Made by a program: the position numbers and the translations under genes
Shown here: in pieces, positions 10,401 through 18,005 of the stretch
Position numbering within the stretch: the first letter of the stretch is position 1
Layout: the number at the start of each line of letters is the position of its first letter
The notes under the pieces: generated by a model
What the model was told of the DNA's origin: nothing
What the model saw: only the letters and a program-made list of their open reading frames with translations
Databases searched by the model: none
Source: Nostoc commune NIES-4072
Lineage (GTDB): Bacteria; Cyanobacteriota; Cyanobacteriia; Cyanobacteriales; Nostocaceae
Reading direction: 5' to 3'
NCBI RefSeq assembly: GCF_003113895.1
Contig: NZ_BDUD01000001.1
Span: forward strand, 6,748,792-6,812,791
Length of the DNA: 64,000 nucleotides

Positions 10401-10935
10401 TTTGCGTAACCCCTTCCGTTTCACAATTGATAAAAACACCAATACCCCCATAATTGGTGATGTTGGCTTCGATTCTTACGAAGAGGTCAATATCGGAAAA
10501 CCAGGAGCTAACTTTGGCTGGCCATTCTATGAAGGTGGCCTTGATACAAATGGCAATATCGTCAATCTGCAACAACCAAAGTATTCTAGCTTAGATGCAG
10601 CGAAAGCCTTCTATAGTAGTGGTAAACCTGTTACAGCACCGGCTTACACTTATAAACATTTTGGTTCTAATTCCATCGTCTTGGGTGACTTTTACACAGG
10701 CAATACTTTTCCTTCAATCTATCAAGATGCATTATTCGTTGGTGATTTCAGTCAAGGAACTATCGATGCTTTGAAATTTGATAGTCAGGGGAAACTTATC
10801 TCAGTTAAGCGGTTTGCTTCTCAAGCAGACAGGCCAAATTTAGGAGTCCCTACACAAATCACCACTGGAAAGGATGGTAATCTGTACTATGCAAACTTGA
10901 CCGGGGGTGAGATTGATCGCTTCCGACCTGTTTAG
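7492..10935 (+). CDS. multidomain protein: three PA14 repeats, two Calx-beta domains, glucose/sorbosone dehydrogenase-like propeller
   Basis: After a short Ser/Gln-rich head (1-32) come three PA14-type modules of exactly 146 residues each (33-178, 179-324, 325-about 463), each starting NGLKAEYYDN and containing TSDDGVR(L/V)WVNGQ; PA14 domains often bind glycans. Then two Calx-beta domains (about 465-578 and 580-688; VNEGAGSVSITL and VNEDDGTATVTV), and a C-terminal beta-propeller of the PQQ-dependent glucose/sorbosone dehydrogenase family (about 690-1147; RGLLGIAVHPDF, NPFRFTID, GANFGWPFYEGG). The propeller would oxidise a sugar or act as a non-catalytic scaffold. No signal peptide is visible, so export, if any, would be non-Sec. 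The gene is monocistronic. Domain calls are from motif recognition. Confidence 0.9.
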   Translation: MTDSQNQLLSTSLSPITPQSSLQSIDRVLSQGNGLKAEYYDNIDFTNLKQTRTDPTVNFNWGEGSPDPSIGADTFSVRWTGQVEAKYSETYNFYTTSDDGVRLWVNGQQIINKFVNQSATEYSGAIALVAGQKYDIKLEYYENKYDAVSQLSWSSSSQTKEIIPQSQLYSNVTTVGNGNGLKAEYYDNIDFTNLKQTRTDATVNFNWGAGSPDPSIGADTFSVRWTGQVEAKYSETYNFYTTSDDGVRVWVNGQQIINKFVNQSATEYSGAIALVAGQKYDIKLEYYENKYDAVAQLSWSSSSQTKEIIPQSQLYSNVTTVGNGNGLKAEYYDNIDFTNLKQTRTDATVNFNWGAGSPDPSIGADTFSVRWTGQVEAKYSETYNFYTTSDDGVRLWVNGQQIINKFVNQSATEYSGAIALVAGQKYDIKLEYYENKYDAVAQLSWSSSSQTKEIIPQSQLYSPNIQTVITLGSSSMTVNEGAGSVSITLLRTGDLSSTSSVKYATLAGSATAGVDYGSEGTESAGTVIFAPGQNSRQISIPINDDSLVETDETFSFVIDQTEGATLGLQRTLGITIQDNDRSSLDFSKPVVNEDDGTATVTVTRGNTLGAASLDYITVDGTAKAGSDYQAVSGTLSFAAGQASKTISIVLKNDTVGEVNETFTLKFSNAVGVQLNTQQTTITIIDDDAGNFALETVASGLNQPTAFDWTSDGKSMFIAQKNGVVRVLNNGTLLSTPFINISGQVNDTRDRGLLGIAVHPDFGKATNPKNYVYLLYTYDPPETNPNNSKNNPNSTLDNPDQNGNRTARLIRVEADPKTNYTTAIAGSEVVLLGTNGTWENISHPDGNSTNVSLGLAPSGILNKDTGKPFTSLQDYLNNLDKVQNVQNFIANDSESHSVGSVRFGTDGSLFVSLGDGTSYNGIDPRAIRVQDVNNLSGKILRIDAITGQGLSSNPFYNGDPDSNRSKVYNLGLRNPFRFTIDKNTNTPIIGDVGFDSYEEVNIGKPGANFGWPFYEGGLDTNGNIVNLQQPKYSSLDAAKAFYSSGKPVTAPAYTYKHFGSNSIVLGDFYTGNTFPSIYQDALFVGDFSQGTIDALKFDSQGKLISVKRFASQADRPNLGVPTQITTGKDGNLYYANLTGGEIDRFRPV
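7588..8880 (+). repeat. three near-identical 438-bp direct repeats encoding PA14 modules
   Basis: Units start at 7588, 8026 and 8464, a spacing of exactly 438 bp. Units 2 and 3 differ at only a handful of positions (for example GCGGGTGTGG versus GCGGCTGTGG), so synonymous sites are conserved as well. This points to recent duplication or ongoing gene conversion. Confidence 0.92.
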
Positions 10936-10994
10936 AGTCTTACTTGTCAATGCGTAAGTTATGGGTTTGATTGTAAATAAAATGGTTTAATTCG

Positions 10995-11048
10995 CCTACG
11001 TATGGACGTAGCGTCACTTTCAGTCGGGGTTTAAATCCCCGTCTGAAA
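10995..11048. repeat. two hairpins downstream of the PA14 protein gene
   Basis: CTACGT/ACGTAG near 10996-11010, then TTTCAGTCGGGG (11018-11029) pairing with CCCCGTCTGAAA (11037-11048) with one mismatch. The second may act as a terminator for the preceding gene but is also a typical dispersed palindrome. Confidence 0.5.
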
Positions 11049-11099
11049 ATGTCTTGGATTTTGAATTTTGAAGTTACTTTCAGCGTCAGGGTGTAGGTT

Positions 11100-11402
11100 T
11101 TAAGCAACTTCTTTAGGTAACATTTTTATTTCTACTTTTTGATTTAAAGCTGCTGCAATCCGAGCTAACATAGACAAAGAATGTCCCTGATAGTCAGCAT
11201 CTTCTAATCGAGCAATAACTGACTGGGTAGTACCGACTTTTGCGGCTAGTTGTTGCTGGGTTAGTCCCTCCTGTTTGCGTGCATCGTAGATGATTTGAGA
11301 TACTTGAGCATTTATTGATGATTCTCTAACCATCTCTTGTAATTCTGGATCTTCTTTCATCATTCTTTTAATAATTTTCAGTGCATCATCAGTTTTCTTC
11401 AT
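11100..11402 (-). CDS. XRE-family antitoxin (HigA-like)
   Basis: A 100-residue protein with a helix-turn-helix of the Cro/C1 type at about residues 40-95 (ARKQEGLTQQQLAAKVGTTQSVIARLED). It overlaps the upstream toxin-like gene by 14 bases, the usual toxin-first order of HigBA modules. The protein would neutralise the toxin and repress the shared promoter; both roles are inferred from the family. Confidence 0.88.
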   Translation of the reverse strand: MKKTDDALKIIKRMMKEDPELQEMVRESSINAQVSQIIYDARKQEGLTQQQLAAKVGTTQSVIARLEDADYQGHSLSMLARIAAALNQKVEIKMLPKEVA

Positions 11403-11793
11403 CTGTTTCGTCCTCTGCTTGAATATAAGTATGAACTTTTGAATTGAGTATGAATAAATTTTTGTATGTTAATGCTAAATCAATTTCTCGATCTGGAACT
11501 TGGTTATCCTCTTTAATGATGGCATGGGCTAAAATCACTACGTTTTGACCATGAAAAAAATACAGAATTCTATACTGTACTTTAACGTGCTTGGCTCTTA
11601 GTTCATAAATACCATCACGTACAAAATCTGCGGCGGGTCGTCTTAATTCAAAACCATACTGAGCTAATTGCTCAATTCTGGCGATGCAGTTCGCATATCC
11701 CTTACGATCTTGTTTGAGTAATTTGTTTAGCCAGTTTAAGACTGGAACTTCTCCTCTATCATCCTGAAAGAAAATAATTCGTGTTTCTGGCAT
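11389..11793 (-). CDS. HigB/Gp49-like RelE-superfamily toxin
   Basis: A 134-residue protein with the Gp49/HigB pattern: GYANCIARIEQLAQYG, then LRRPAADFVRDGIYELRAK and YRILYFFHGQNVVILAHAIIK. Members of this superfamily are ribosome-dependent or free mRNA interferases. The C-terminal 25 residues (after LTYKN) are an extension beyond the usual core. It is the first gene of a two-gene unit with the XRE antitoxin. Activity is inferred. Confidence 0.87.
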   Translation of the reverse strand: MPETRIIFFQDDRGEVPVLNWLNKLLKQDRKGYANCIARIEQLAQYGFELRRPAADFVRDGIYELRAKHVKVQYRILYFFHGQNVVILAHAIIKEDNQVPDREIDLALTYKNLFILNSKVHTYIQAEDETDEEN

Positions 11794-11887
11794 TGTCTGG
11801 GATAAAGTTACGCATATTAGAAACTTTATCGCAAAAATGCGATTTTAGTGAGTGGGCAACACAGCCAGGGCTGGTAGCAATGTAGGC

Positions 11888-11982
11888 AATACTGCGTAGG
11901 TTTTAAAGATTTGTAAGTTGGATTGAACATTTATGTTACCCAACAAAGCCTTTGATTTTTAAGGCAAAACCTACGCAGTATT
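11888..11982. repeat. MITE-like element with perfect 17-bp terminal inverted repeats
   Basis: AATACTGCGTAGGTTTT at 11888-11904 is the exact reverse complement of AAAACCTACGCAGTATT at 11966-11982, with about 60 bases between them and no coding capacity. It lies upstream of the toxin gene in otherwise gene-free sequence (11794-12086). Confidence 0.65.
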
Positions 11983-12086
11983 GGCAGTGTAGGTCATGCC
12001 TTCAGAAAGCTCCGTTCGAGCCAATGGGCTAGTTATGTACTTAACAGTTATCAGTGAACAGTCAGACAACTATTTACTGATTTTGC

Positions 12087-13637
12087 TTAAGATAACTTTG
12101 TTAAAAATCCCAACAATTTTTTAGTATTTGATGTCAGTAGAGTTCGACGATAAGCATCAGCAGCTTTTTTAATCGCTTCGGCTTGAGTGGGGTAAGGATG
12201 AATTACACTGCTTAACTTACTCAAACCGATTTTATTCACCATTGCCGTAGTTACTTCTGAAATCATCTCACCCGCGTGACTAGCGACAATAGTTGCACCG
12301 ATAATTTCATCAGACCCCTTTTTATGGTGGATTTTGAGAAATCCTGACTCTTCACCATCTGCGATCGCTCGGTCTACACTACTAAAAGGTATGTTAATTG
12401 TCGTCACCTCAATACCTAATTTCTTAGCCTCGTGTTCGTATAATCCGACATGGGCAATTTCTGGGTCAGTATAAGTTACCCACGGCATCACCAGACTACT
12501 GAGTTTGGAGCGTCCAATGCCAAAGGGAGAAAACAGCGTATTTTTAATCACAATTCGCGCCGCAGCATCAGCAGCATGGGTAAACTTCCAGTTCATGCAG
12601 ATATCGCCAGCTGCATAAATTTTGGGATTGGTCGTCTGAAGATAATCATTTACCTTCACACCTTGGCGCAAGTCATATTCTACACCCACTGCTTCTAAAT
12701 TCAGACCTTCAACATTTGGCGATCGCCCCGCACCGACTAAAATTTCATCTACTGTCACCGAATCTCGATGACCATTGGAGGAAAAGTAAAGCCGTTTCCC
12801 CTCGGTGACAGTTACCACTTCTTCCAACTTGGAATTTAGCACCACGCGAATTCCTTCGCTAATCAAAACCTTTTGGAGAATTTTAGCAGCCTCTGCATCT
12901 TCTTTATTTAGAAGATGAGAACCGCTATGGAAAAGTACTACCTCAGAACCTAAGCGCCGGAAAGCTTGCGCTAATTCGCAACCAATGGGGCCACCACCAA
13001 TCACCGCTAAACGTTCCGGTCGTTGAATCAGAGAAAAAACCGTCTCATTAGTTAGATAACCCGCCTTTTCAATTCCCGGAATCGCCAATTGTGCAGCTCT
13101 TGCGCCTGTTGCAATTACAGCTTTTTTAAACCGGAGAGTCTTGTCGCCAACTTCCACCGTATTTTTAGTTGCAAATCGCCCGCTACCCAAAAAGACATCG
13201 ACACCCAACTTTTGAAACCGTTCCGCCGAGTCATTAGGGCTGATACCAGCTCTTATCCGCCGCATTCTTGCCATGACTTTGGGAAAATCAATATCAATAT
13301 TATGTTGGGGAATATTAACACCCAAGTTTTGAGCATCCCAAATTTCGCCAACAACGCGAGCAGACCGAATAATAGTTTTAGATGGTACGCAACCAACATT
13401 TAAGCAATCTCCACCCATGAGATGCTTTTCAATTATTGCCACTTTTAAACCCAAATCCAGACCCGCCGCACCCGCAGCCACTACTAATCCCGCCGTACCA
13501 GCACCAATTACTACCAAATCGTAAACATCTGCGGGTTGAGGATTAACCCAATTTGGCGGATGAACGTAAGACACCAACTTTTGGTTATACTCATCCGTTG
13601 GGCGAACTGTAACTCTCTCTAAATCTGAATTGGTCAT
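12087..13637 (-). CDS. FAD-dependent pyridine nucleotide-disulfide oxidoreductase (mercuric-reductase-like)
   Basis: A 516-residue class I disulfide oxidoreductase: FAD motif GAGTAG (45-50), redox-active disulfide in CLNVGCVPSK (Cys78 and Cys83), NAD(P)-binding GGGPIGCELAQ near residue 215, second FAD motif YAAGDI, and the C-terminal HPYPTQAE with the active-site His-Glu pair. It resembles cyanobacterial proteins labelled mercuric reductase, but it has no N-terminal NmerA domain and no C-terminal vicinal cysteines, so Hg(II) reduction is unlikely. It is the last gene of a co-directional run after two TVP38 proteins and a glycosyltransferase, separated from them by a repeat-containing gap. Substrate unknown. 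Confidence 0.9.
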   Translation of the reverse strand: MTNSDLERVTVRPTDEYNQKLVSYVHPPNWVNPQPADVYDLVVIGAGTAGLVVAAGAAGLDLGLKVAIIEKHLMGGDCLNVGCVPSKTIIRSARVVGEIWDAQNLGVNIPQHNIDIDFPKVMARMRRIRAGISPNDSAERFQKLGVDVFLGSGRFATKNTVEVGDKTLRFKKAVIATGARAAQLAIPGIEKAGYLTNETVFSLIQRPERLAVIGGGPIGCELAQAFRRLGSEVVLFHSGSHLLNKEDAEAAKILQKVLISEGIRVVLNSKLEEVVTVTEGKRLYFSSNGHRDSVTVDEILVGAGRSPNVEGLNLEAVGVEYDLRQGVKVNDYLQTTNPKIYAAGDICMNWKFTHAADAAARIVIKNTLFSPFGIGRSKLSSLVMPWVTYTDPEIAHVGLYEHEAKKLGIEVTTINIPFSSVDRAIADGEESGFLKIHHKKGSDEIIGATIVASHAGEMISEVTTAMVNKIGLSKLSSVIHPYPTQAEAIKKAADAYRRTLLTSNTKKLLGFLTKLS

Positions 13638-13850
13638 TGACGAAACCTCTTTTAAGAATTGAAAATACTAAAGTCAGCTGCCTTTTGGGAGTATTCAAAA
13701 TTCAAAATTAAGAATCCCAATGAATTTAGGCGGCTCAGTCTTTTATTTTTTATGCTTGTTTAATAAGGAATACAGCCTTTGAATTGTTTTGTCCGTTTGG
13801 GAATTGACAGATACAATTGAAGCTTTCCTGTATAAACATTTCAACAATTG

Positions 13851-13943
13851 TAGGACTTACGCACACTCTACGAATTCTCGGCGCTCTTGGCGTCTTGGCG
13901 GTTCGAGAAATTAAGCTTTTTAGCAATTTTTGCGTAAGTCCTA
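13851..13943. repeat. MITE-like element with 13-bp terminal inverted repeats (TAGGACTTACGCA)
   Basis: TAGGACTTACGCA at 13851-13863 is the exact reverse complement of TGCGTAAGTCCTA at 13931-13943. The centre holds CGGCGCTCTTGGCGTCTTGGC-like sequence. I recall this as a dispersed element in Nostocales genomes. It occupies the gap between the oxidoreductase and TVP38 genes; nothing else was seen in 13638-14008. Confidence 0.7.
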
Positions 13944-14008
13944 AATTGATAATTTAGAGCAATTTGCAGTTGAATAGACCACAGTAAAAATGTACAATTT
14001 GTGCGCCC

Positions 14009-14782
14009 TTATAATTCCTCTTCTAACGCTTTACGTGCAATCCGGGTGACATAAACTGTCACAGCTACTGTAGCAATCAAACCCAAGATGCGAATTGCCC
14101 ATTGTAAAGTTGGGTTGGTAGGTTGAGCTTCAGTACCAATCATGGCCAGATTACCTGCAAGGGAACCAATATAAACGTACATAATGGTTCCGGGAATCAT
14201 ACCTACAGAGCCGATGAAGTAATCTTTAAGTGAAACTCCCGTGATACCAAAAGCATAGTTTAATAAATTGAAAGGAAATATTGGGGACAATCGCGTTAAC
14301 AAAACAATTTTTAATCCTTCTCTACCAACCGCTTGGTCAATGGCGGCAAATTTTTTGTTATCTGCGATTTTCCGAGCAACCCAGCCCCTTGCTAAATAAC
14401 GTCCTACAAGGAAAGCAGCAGTAGCGCCAAGGGTTGCACCGATAAATACGTAGAGAGAACCCCAAACTGCACCAAAAATTACACCAGCCCCCAAGGTGAG
14501 AATAGAACCTGGGAAAAAAGCGACGCTAGCGATAATGTAAAGAGCAATAAAAGCTATGGCTCCCAGCGCACCCAGGCTATCAATCCACTGCAACGAGTCC
14601 CGTAAAATGGCTTGGGGATTGAAAGAATTTAGATTTGCAGATTCTTGTGCCAAAGCTGGGTCTGTGTTGAATGCCAAAGCACTCGCCAATATTAGTAATA
14701 TTAATACACTTAAGCTAAAAAACTTCTGTAAGTTTCTGGTATTAATACTTTTAAATATCTGAATTATTGTTAATTTTGTCAT
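14009..14782 (-). CDS. TVP38/TMEM64 family membrane protein (second copy)
   Basis: A 257-residue polytopic membrane protein of the TVP38/TMEM64 (DedA-related, SNARE-associated) family, with the conserved PGSILTLGAGVIFG near the first third, FLVGRYLARGWV, and LTRLSPIFPFNLLNYAFGITGVSLKDYF in the middle. It starts with a signal-like segment ending ALAQE, which the first copy lacks. Its start overlaps the end of the other TVP38 gene by 32 bases, so the two are surely co-transcribed. They clearly arose by tandem duplication (long identical blocks around LSPIFPFNLLNYAFG). The family is implicated in lipid scrambling or membrane homeostasis; the role here is unknown. Confidence 0.93.
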   Translation of the reverse strand: MTKLTIIQIFKSINTRNLQKFFSLSVLILLILASALAFNTDPALAQESANLNSFNPQAILRDSLQWIDSLGALGAIAFIALYIIASVAFFPGSILTLGAGVIFGAVWGSLYVFIGATLGATAAFLVGRYLARGWVARKIADNKKFAAIDQAVGREGLKIVLLTRLSPIFPFNLLNYAFGITGVSLKDYFIGSVGMIPGTIMYVYIGSLAGNLAMIGTEAQPTNPTLQWAIRILGLIATVAVTVYVTRIARKALEEEL

Positions 14783-15509
14783 GGGTTGTTATTTTTTCTA
14801 ATGCCACACTCTGAGCTAATGCTTTTTGAGCAACTTTTGTGGTATACACAGTCACAGCAACGGTAGCAATTAACCCAATTACTCGCATTACCCATTGCCA
14901 GACTTGAGTTTCTGGAGTAGTTGGTTGATAAGAGGTGTTAATCATGGCAAGATTACCAGCTAACGAACCAATATAAACGTACATCACAGTACCAGGAATA
15001 ATTCCAAAGGAACCCAATATATAGTCTTTGAGAGAAACCTGTGTTACTCCAAAAGCATAATTCAATAAATTGAAGGGAAAAATGGGACTGAGGCGAGTCA
15101 ACAAGACAATTTTCCATCCCTCTTTGGCAACTGCTAAATCAATCGCTTGAAATTTAGGATGTTTTTCCATTTGTCGGGAAACCCAATCCCGTGAAAGGTA
15201 GCGTCCAATGATAAAAGCCAAGGTTGCTCCAATTGTTGCAGCAATTAGCACATATATTGATCCCCAAAATACTCCAAACAGACAACCGCCTTTGAGCGTT
15301 AGGAGGAAACCGGGTATAAACAGTAATGTTGCCAAGTTGTAAATGACTATGTAAGCAATAGGCCCTAAAACGCCAAGACTCTCAACCCAAATCACTGAGG
15401 TTTGTAAAAGTCCCTGAAAGTTGAATTGTTTAGCGACAATTATGAGAGTGACAATTAGGCAACTTAAGAGTAGTAGTTTGAGTTTGGAATTTAACAAACG
15501 CTTCTTCAT
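14751..15509 (-). CDS. TVP38/TMEM64 family membrane protein (first copy)
   Basis: A 252-residue paralogue of the next gene, with the same core motifs (PGFLLTLKGGCLFG, IIGRYLSRDWV, LTRLSPIFPFNLLNYAFGVTQVSLKDYI) and about five membrane spans. The first 25 residues form a membrane segment without a clear cleavage site. The ATG at 15509 lies only 12 bases from a 21-bp tandem repeat array, so the mRNA leader is made of that repeat. Co-transcribed with the second copy and probably with the upstream glycosyltransferase. Confidence 0.93.
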   Translation of the reverse strand: MKKRLLNSKLKLLLLSCLIVTLIIVAKQFNFQGLLQTSVIWVESLGVLGPIAYIVIYNLATLLFIPGFLLTLKGGCLFGVFWGSIYVLIAATIGATLAFIIGRYLSRDWVSRQMEKHPKFQAIDLAVAKEGWKIVLLTRLSPIFPFNLLNYAFGVTQVSLKDYILGSFGIIPGTVMYVYIGSLAGNLAMINTSYQPTTPETQVWQWVMRVIGLIATVAVTVYTTKVAQKALAQSVALEKITTHDKINNNSDI

Positions 15510-15520
15510 TTTTATAAGTT

Positions 15521-15746
15521 TGACCTTCTGAGGCTCAACTTTGACCTTCTGAGGCTCAACTTTGACCTTCTGAGGCTCAACTTTGACCTTCTGAGGCTCA
15601 ACTTTGACCTTCTGAGGCTCAACTTTGACCTTCTGAGGCTCAACTTTGACCTTCTGAGGCTCAACTTTGACCTTCTGAGGCTCGACGTTGATCTTCTGAG
15701 GCTCGACGTTGACCTTCTGAGGCTCGACGTTGACCTTCTGAGGCTC
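15521..15746. repeat. tandem array: 11 copies of a 21-bp unit (GACCTTCTGAGGCTCAACTTT)
   Basis: Eleven head-to-tail copies of a 21-bp unit (TTCTGAGG recurs every 21 bases from about 15525 to 15736). The copies farthest from the TVP38 start carry CTCGACGTT instead of CTCAACTTT, so the array has two sub-families in blocks. It is bracketed by an inverted repeat, TATAAGTTT (15513-15521) and AAACTTATA (15755-15763). Because 21 is a multiple of three, the minus strand stays open as 86 codons (15512-15772) encoding SLRRSKL heptads, ending two bases before the TVP38 ATG. Confidence 0.95.
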
Positions 15747-15917
15747 ATATTTTGAAACTTATACCAATTCAATTAATGATTGCAACACATCCTTGGGTGA
15801 AGAAGACGCGATGAATCGCGTCTCTACAAATGGTCTATTTGTCGCATTCTTCTTTCCAATTGGTATTACACGTAAAATCTAATGTCCCTAAGATATATTA
15901 CTTGTATGAGAAACAGC

Positions 15918-16628
15918 TTAAATTCTCTTAAATTTTTCTCGGCGATACCAGCGACAAATTCGCTCAGGTGAAACGCCGAGCAAATAAGCAATAATTACTA
16001 TTTGATTAAGCAGCGTGGTTTTAAACACTCCCTTTTGTAACCATCTACGGGCTGAGGTAACAACTGATGTGGGAATAATTACAATCCGTCCGATGCGTTT
16101 TAAACGGCGCATGAGTTCAAAGTCTTCCATGATAGGCAATTCAGGAAAACCGCCAATTTGCTGAAATACTGCTTTTGTTAAAAAAATTGCTTGGTCGCCA
16201 TAAGGCATTTGGTAAAAATGCGATCGCACATTTATTCCCCACTCTACCCATCGTAAACTTAAAAGTGATGCATCAATCCGTAAGTTAAATGCACCAGCTA
16301 CAGTCTCAGGCTGTTGTAGAGCTATGCGAACCATGTCATCAAACCCAGTTGGTAAACAAGTATCTGCATGGAGAAACAGCAGAATATCCCCAGTAGCAGC
16401 TACAGCACCCGTATTCATTTGCACAGCACGACCGGAAGACGATGAGATAACTTTGACACCTAAAGACTGAGCGATCGCTACAGTATCATCATCAGAGCCA
16501 CCATCTACCACAATTACTTCTATATTTGTATTGGGTTGAGTAGTTGCGATCGCCTCTTTAATATTCTCTGCTTCATTAAGAGTCGGAATAATAATAGAAA
16601 TCCTAGCTGCGTCGATATTCTGACTCAT
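15918..16628 (-). CDS. family 2 glycosyltransferase, TIGR04283-like (arsenosugar-associated type)
   Basis: A 236-residue GT-A fold glycosyltransferase: IIIPTLNEAENI at the N-terminus, VVDGGSDDDT (nucleotide binding), LFLHADTCLP (the DxD-like metal site is HAD), and MPYGDQAIF with GGFPELPIMEDFELMRRLKR. This set matches the family I know as TIGR04283, often found with arsenosugar biosynthesis genes in cyanobacteria. No radical-SAM ArsS gene is in the window, so the arsenic link is by family only. It heads a minus-strand run that continues into the two TVP38 genes. Confidence 0.88.
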   Translation of the reverse strand: MSQNIDAARISIIIPTLNEAENIKEAIATTQPNTNIEVIVVDGGSDDDTVAIAQSLGVKVISSSSGRAVQMNTGAVAATGDILLFLHADTCLPTGFDDMVRIALQQPETVAGAFNLRIDASLLSLRWVEWGINVRSHFYQMPYGDQAIFLTKAVFQQIGGFPELPIMEDFELMRRLKRIGRIVIIPTSVVTSARRWLQKGVFKTTLLNQIVIIAYLLGVSPERICRWYRREKFKRI

Positions 16629-16677
16629 AATTGCTTACAATTTAACTAAAGTTGATGTCACCCTCAAGATAATCCTC

Positions 16678-17256
16678 ATGACAGCTATCACCGTCAACTT
16701 GAATCCCATTATCCAACTCACCGACAACCAATTTTATCAACTCTGTCGGGAAAACCCTGAAGTCAAATTTGAACGGAATGCAGAGGGAAAACTACTAATA
16801 ATGCCACCAACAGGCGGAGAGACTGGAAATCGCAATTCAGAAATTTCGGCAGATTTTGTGATTTGGAATCGCCAAACTCAACTAGGAGTTGGCTTTGATT
16901 CTTCCACCTGCTTTAAACTTCCCAATGGTGCAAACCGTTCTCCTGATGTAGCTTGGATAAAAAAAGAGAGATGGAATGCACTCACACCTGAAGAACAAGA
17001 AAAGTTTCCGCCGATCGCACCAGATTTTGTTTTAGAGTTAATGTCACCAAGCGATAGTTTGCGAGAAACGCAAGCCAAAATGCAGGAATATATCAATAAC
17101 GGAGTTAAATTAGGTTGGTTAATTAATCCGAAAATGCTTCAGGTAGAAATCTATCGGGTTGGGAAACCAGTAGAAATATTAACATCTCCCCGAGAATTAT
17201 CAGGAGAAAATGTTTTACCAGGATTTATTTTAAATTTACAAATAATCTGGGGATAA
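16678..17256 (+). CDS. Uma2 family (DUF820) putative endonuclease
   Basis: A 192-residue Uma2/DUF820 protein: LCRENPEVKFERNAEGKLLIMPPTGG, then SPDVAWI and PDFVLELMSPSD, with the D-(E/D)xE-type PD-(D/E)xK nuclease core and INNGVKLGWLINP. These proteins are abundant in cyanobacteria and are predicted restriction-type nucleases; activity is unproven in most cases. It is divergent from the glycosyltransferase and converges on another Uma2 gene 4 bases away. Confidence 0.9.
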   Translation: MTAITVNLNPIIQLTDNQFYQLCRENPEVKFERNAEGKLLIMPPTGGETGNRNSEISADFVIWNRQTQLGVGFDSSTCFKLPNGANRSPDVAWIKKERWNALTPEEQEKFPPIAPDFVLELMSPSDSLRETQAKMQEYINNGVKLGWLINPKMLQVEIYRVGKPVEILTSPRELSGENVLPGFILNLQIIWG

Positions 17257-17260
17257 ATAT

Positions 17261-17851
17261 TTATTGATTTCGGATTATCTGCTCAAATTCAACAACAGCG
17301 TCATATTGGTCAGGCATGGCGATATAATTGAGCAGCAAAGCTGGATCTAAATCTGGAAAAAACCCACTACGGTCTACTTGTTCGTACTCTTCCTGTTTGT
17401 TAAGACGGAATATTTTGATAGAGTTAGATTTCCAAAACCAGACTTCAGGCACTTTTTTAGGTTTATATAACTCCTTCCTGTTGATGGTTCCACTGGTGAC
17501 GATAATTTCAATCACAATGTCAGGAACTTCTTTTTCTGTGCCAATACTGTAAGACTCATCTGGTGTGCCAGAAGCATAGCCGGGTTCTTCCAAAGTGAAA
17601 CCACCACGTCTATAAAACCGGATGCCTAACTCTTTCATATAAGCTTCTAGTAGCAAGCCAACAGTACTTTTCACTTTTTCATGCTTATCTCCAATAGGGG
17701 ACATAATTTCTAATATTCCTGACAAATAAGACAGTCTAACATTGCGGTTTTCCTGAAGTTGTGCCTCAATCCCTTTGAATTGCTCCCAAGAAACATCCTT
17801 GAGAGTTACCAGTTTTTCTTCTGTGGGCTGGTCTACAAGTGGGATGCTCAT
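17261..17851 (-). CDS. Uma2 family (DUF820) putative endonuclease
   Basis: A 196-residue Uma2 protein of a different subgroup: VSWEQFKGIEAQL, VRLSYLSGILEIMSPIGDKHE, PDIVIEIIVTSGTINRKELYKPKKVPEVWFW. The last block is the diagnostic core with E-I-x-x-T-S and the K/VPEVWFW strand. It is convergent with the other Uma2 gene. The two share only family-level similarity, so this is not a recent local duplication. Confidence 0.9.
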   Translation of the reverse strand: MSIPLVDQPTEEKLVTLKDVSWEQFKGIEAQLQENRNVRLSYLSGILEIMSPIGDKHEKVKSTVGLLLEAYMKELGIRFYRRGGFTLEEPGYASGTPDESYSIGTEKEVPDIVIEIIVTSGTINRKELYKPKKVPEVWFWKSNSIKIFRLNKQEEYEQVDRSGFFPDLDPALLLNYIAMPDQYDAVVEFEQIIRNQ

Positions 17852-18005
17852 AAAAATGCTTTCCTTATACGCTCACTAATTCTACTTCGATATAGAGTTA
17901 TTCCAAAGTTTTGCGATCGCTCACTTGCCGTATTGATTCTCAATAAGATTAAGCTGTCTTTGATTACACAAACTTGTGTTTTTCATAGCATTGATATAGC
18001 GATGC

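Noticed and set aside
11018..11048. tRNA or T-arm-like sequence GGGGTTTAAATCCCC
   Set aside because: Only a simple hairpin; no acceptor stem, D-arm or anticodon arm.
12087..13637. True mercuric reductase
   Set aside because: The N-terminal metal-binding domain and the C-terminal cysteine pair are missing.
15521..15746. CRISPR array
   Set aside because: The 21-bp units are contiguous with no spacers, and no cas genes are in the window.
15512..15772. 86-codon frame of SLRRSKL heptads as a gene
   Set aside because: It is just the 21-bp tandem array read in a frame that has no stop; no other protein-like sequence. Translation is possible as a leader, but I do not list it as a gene.
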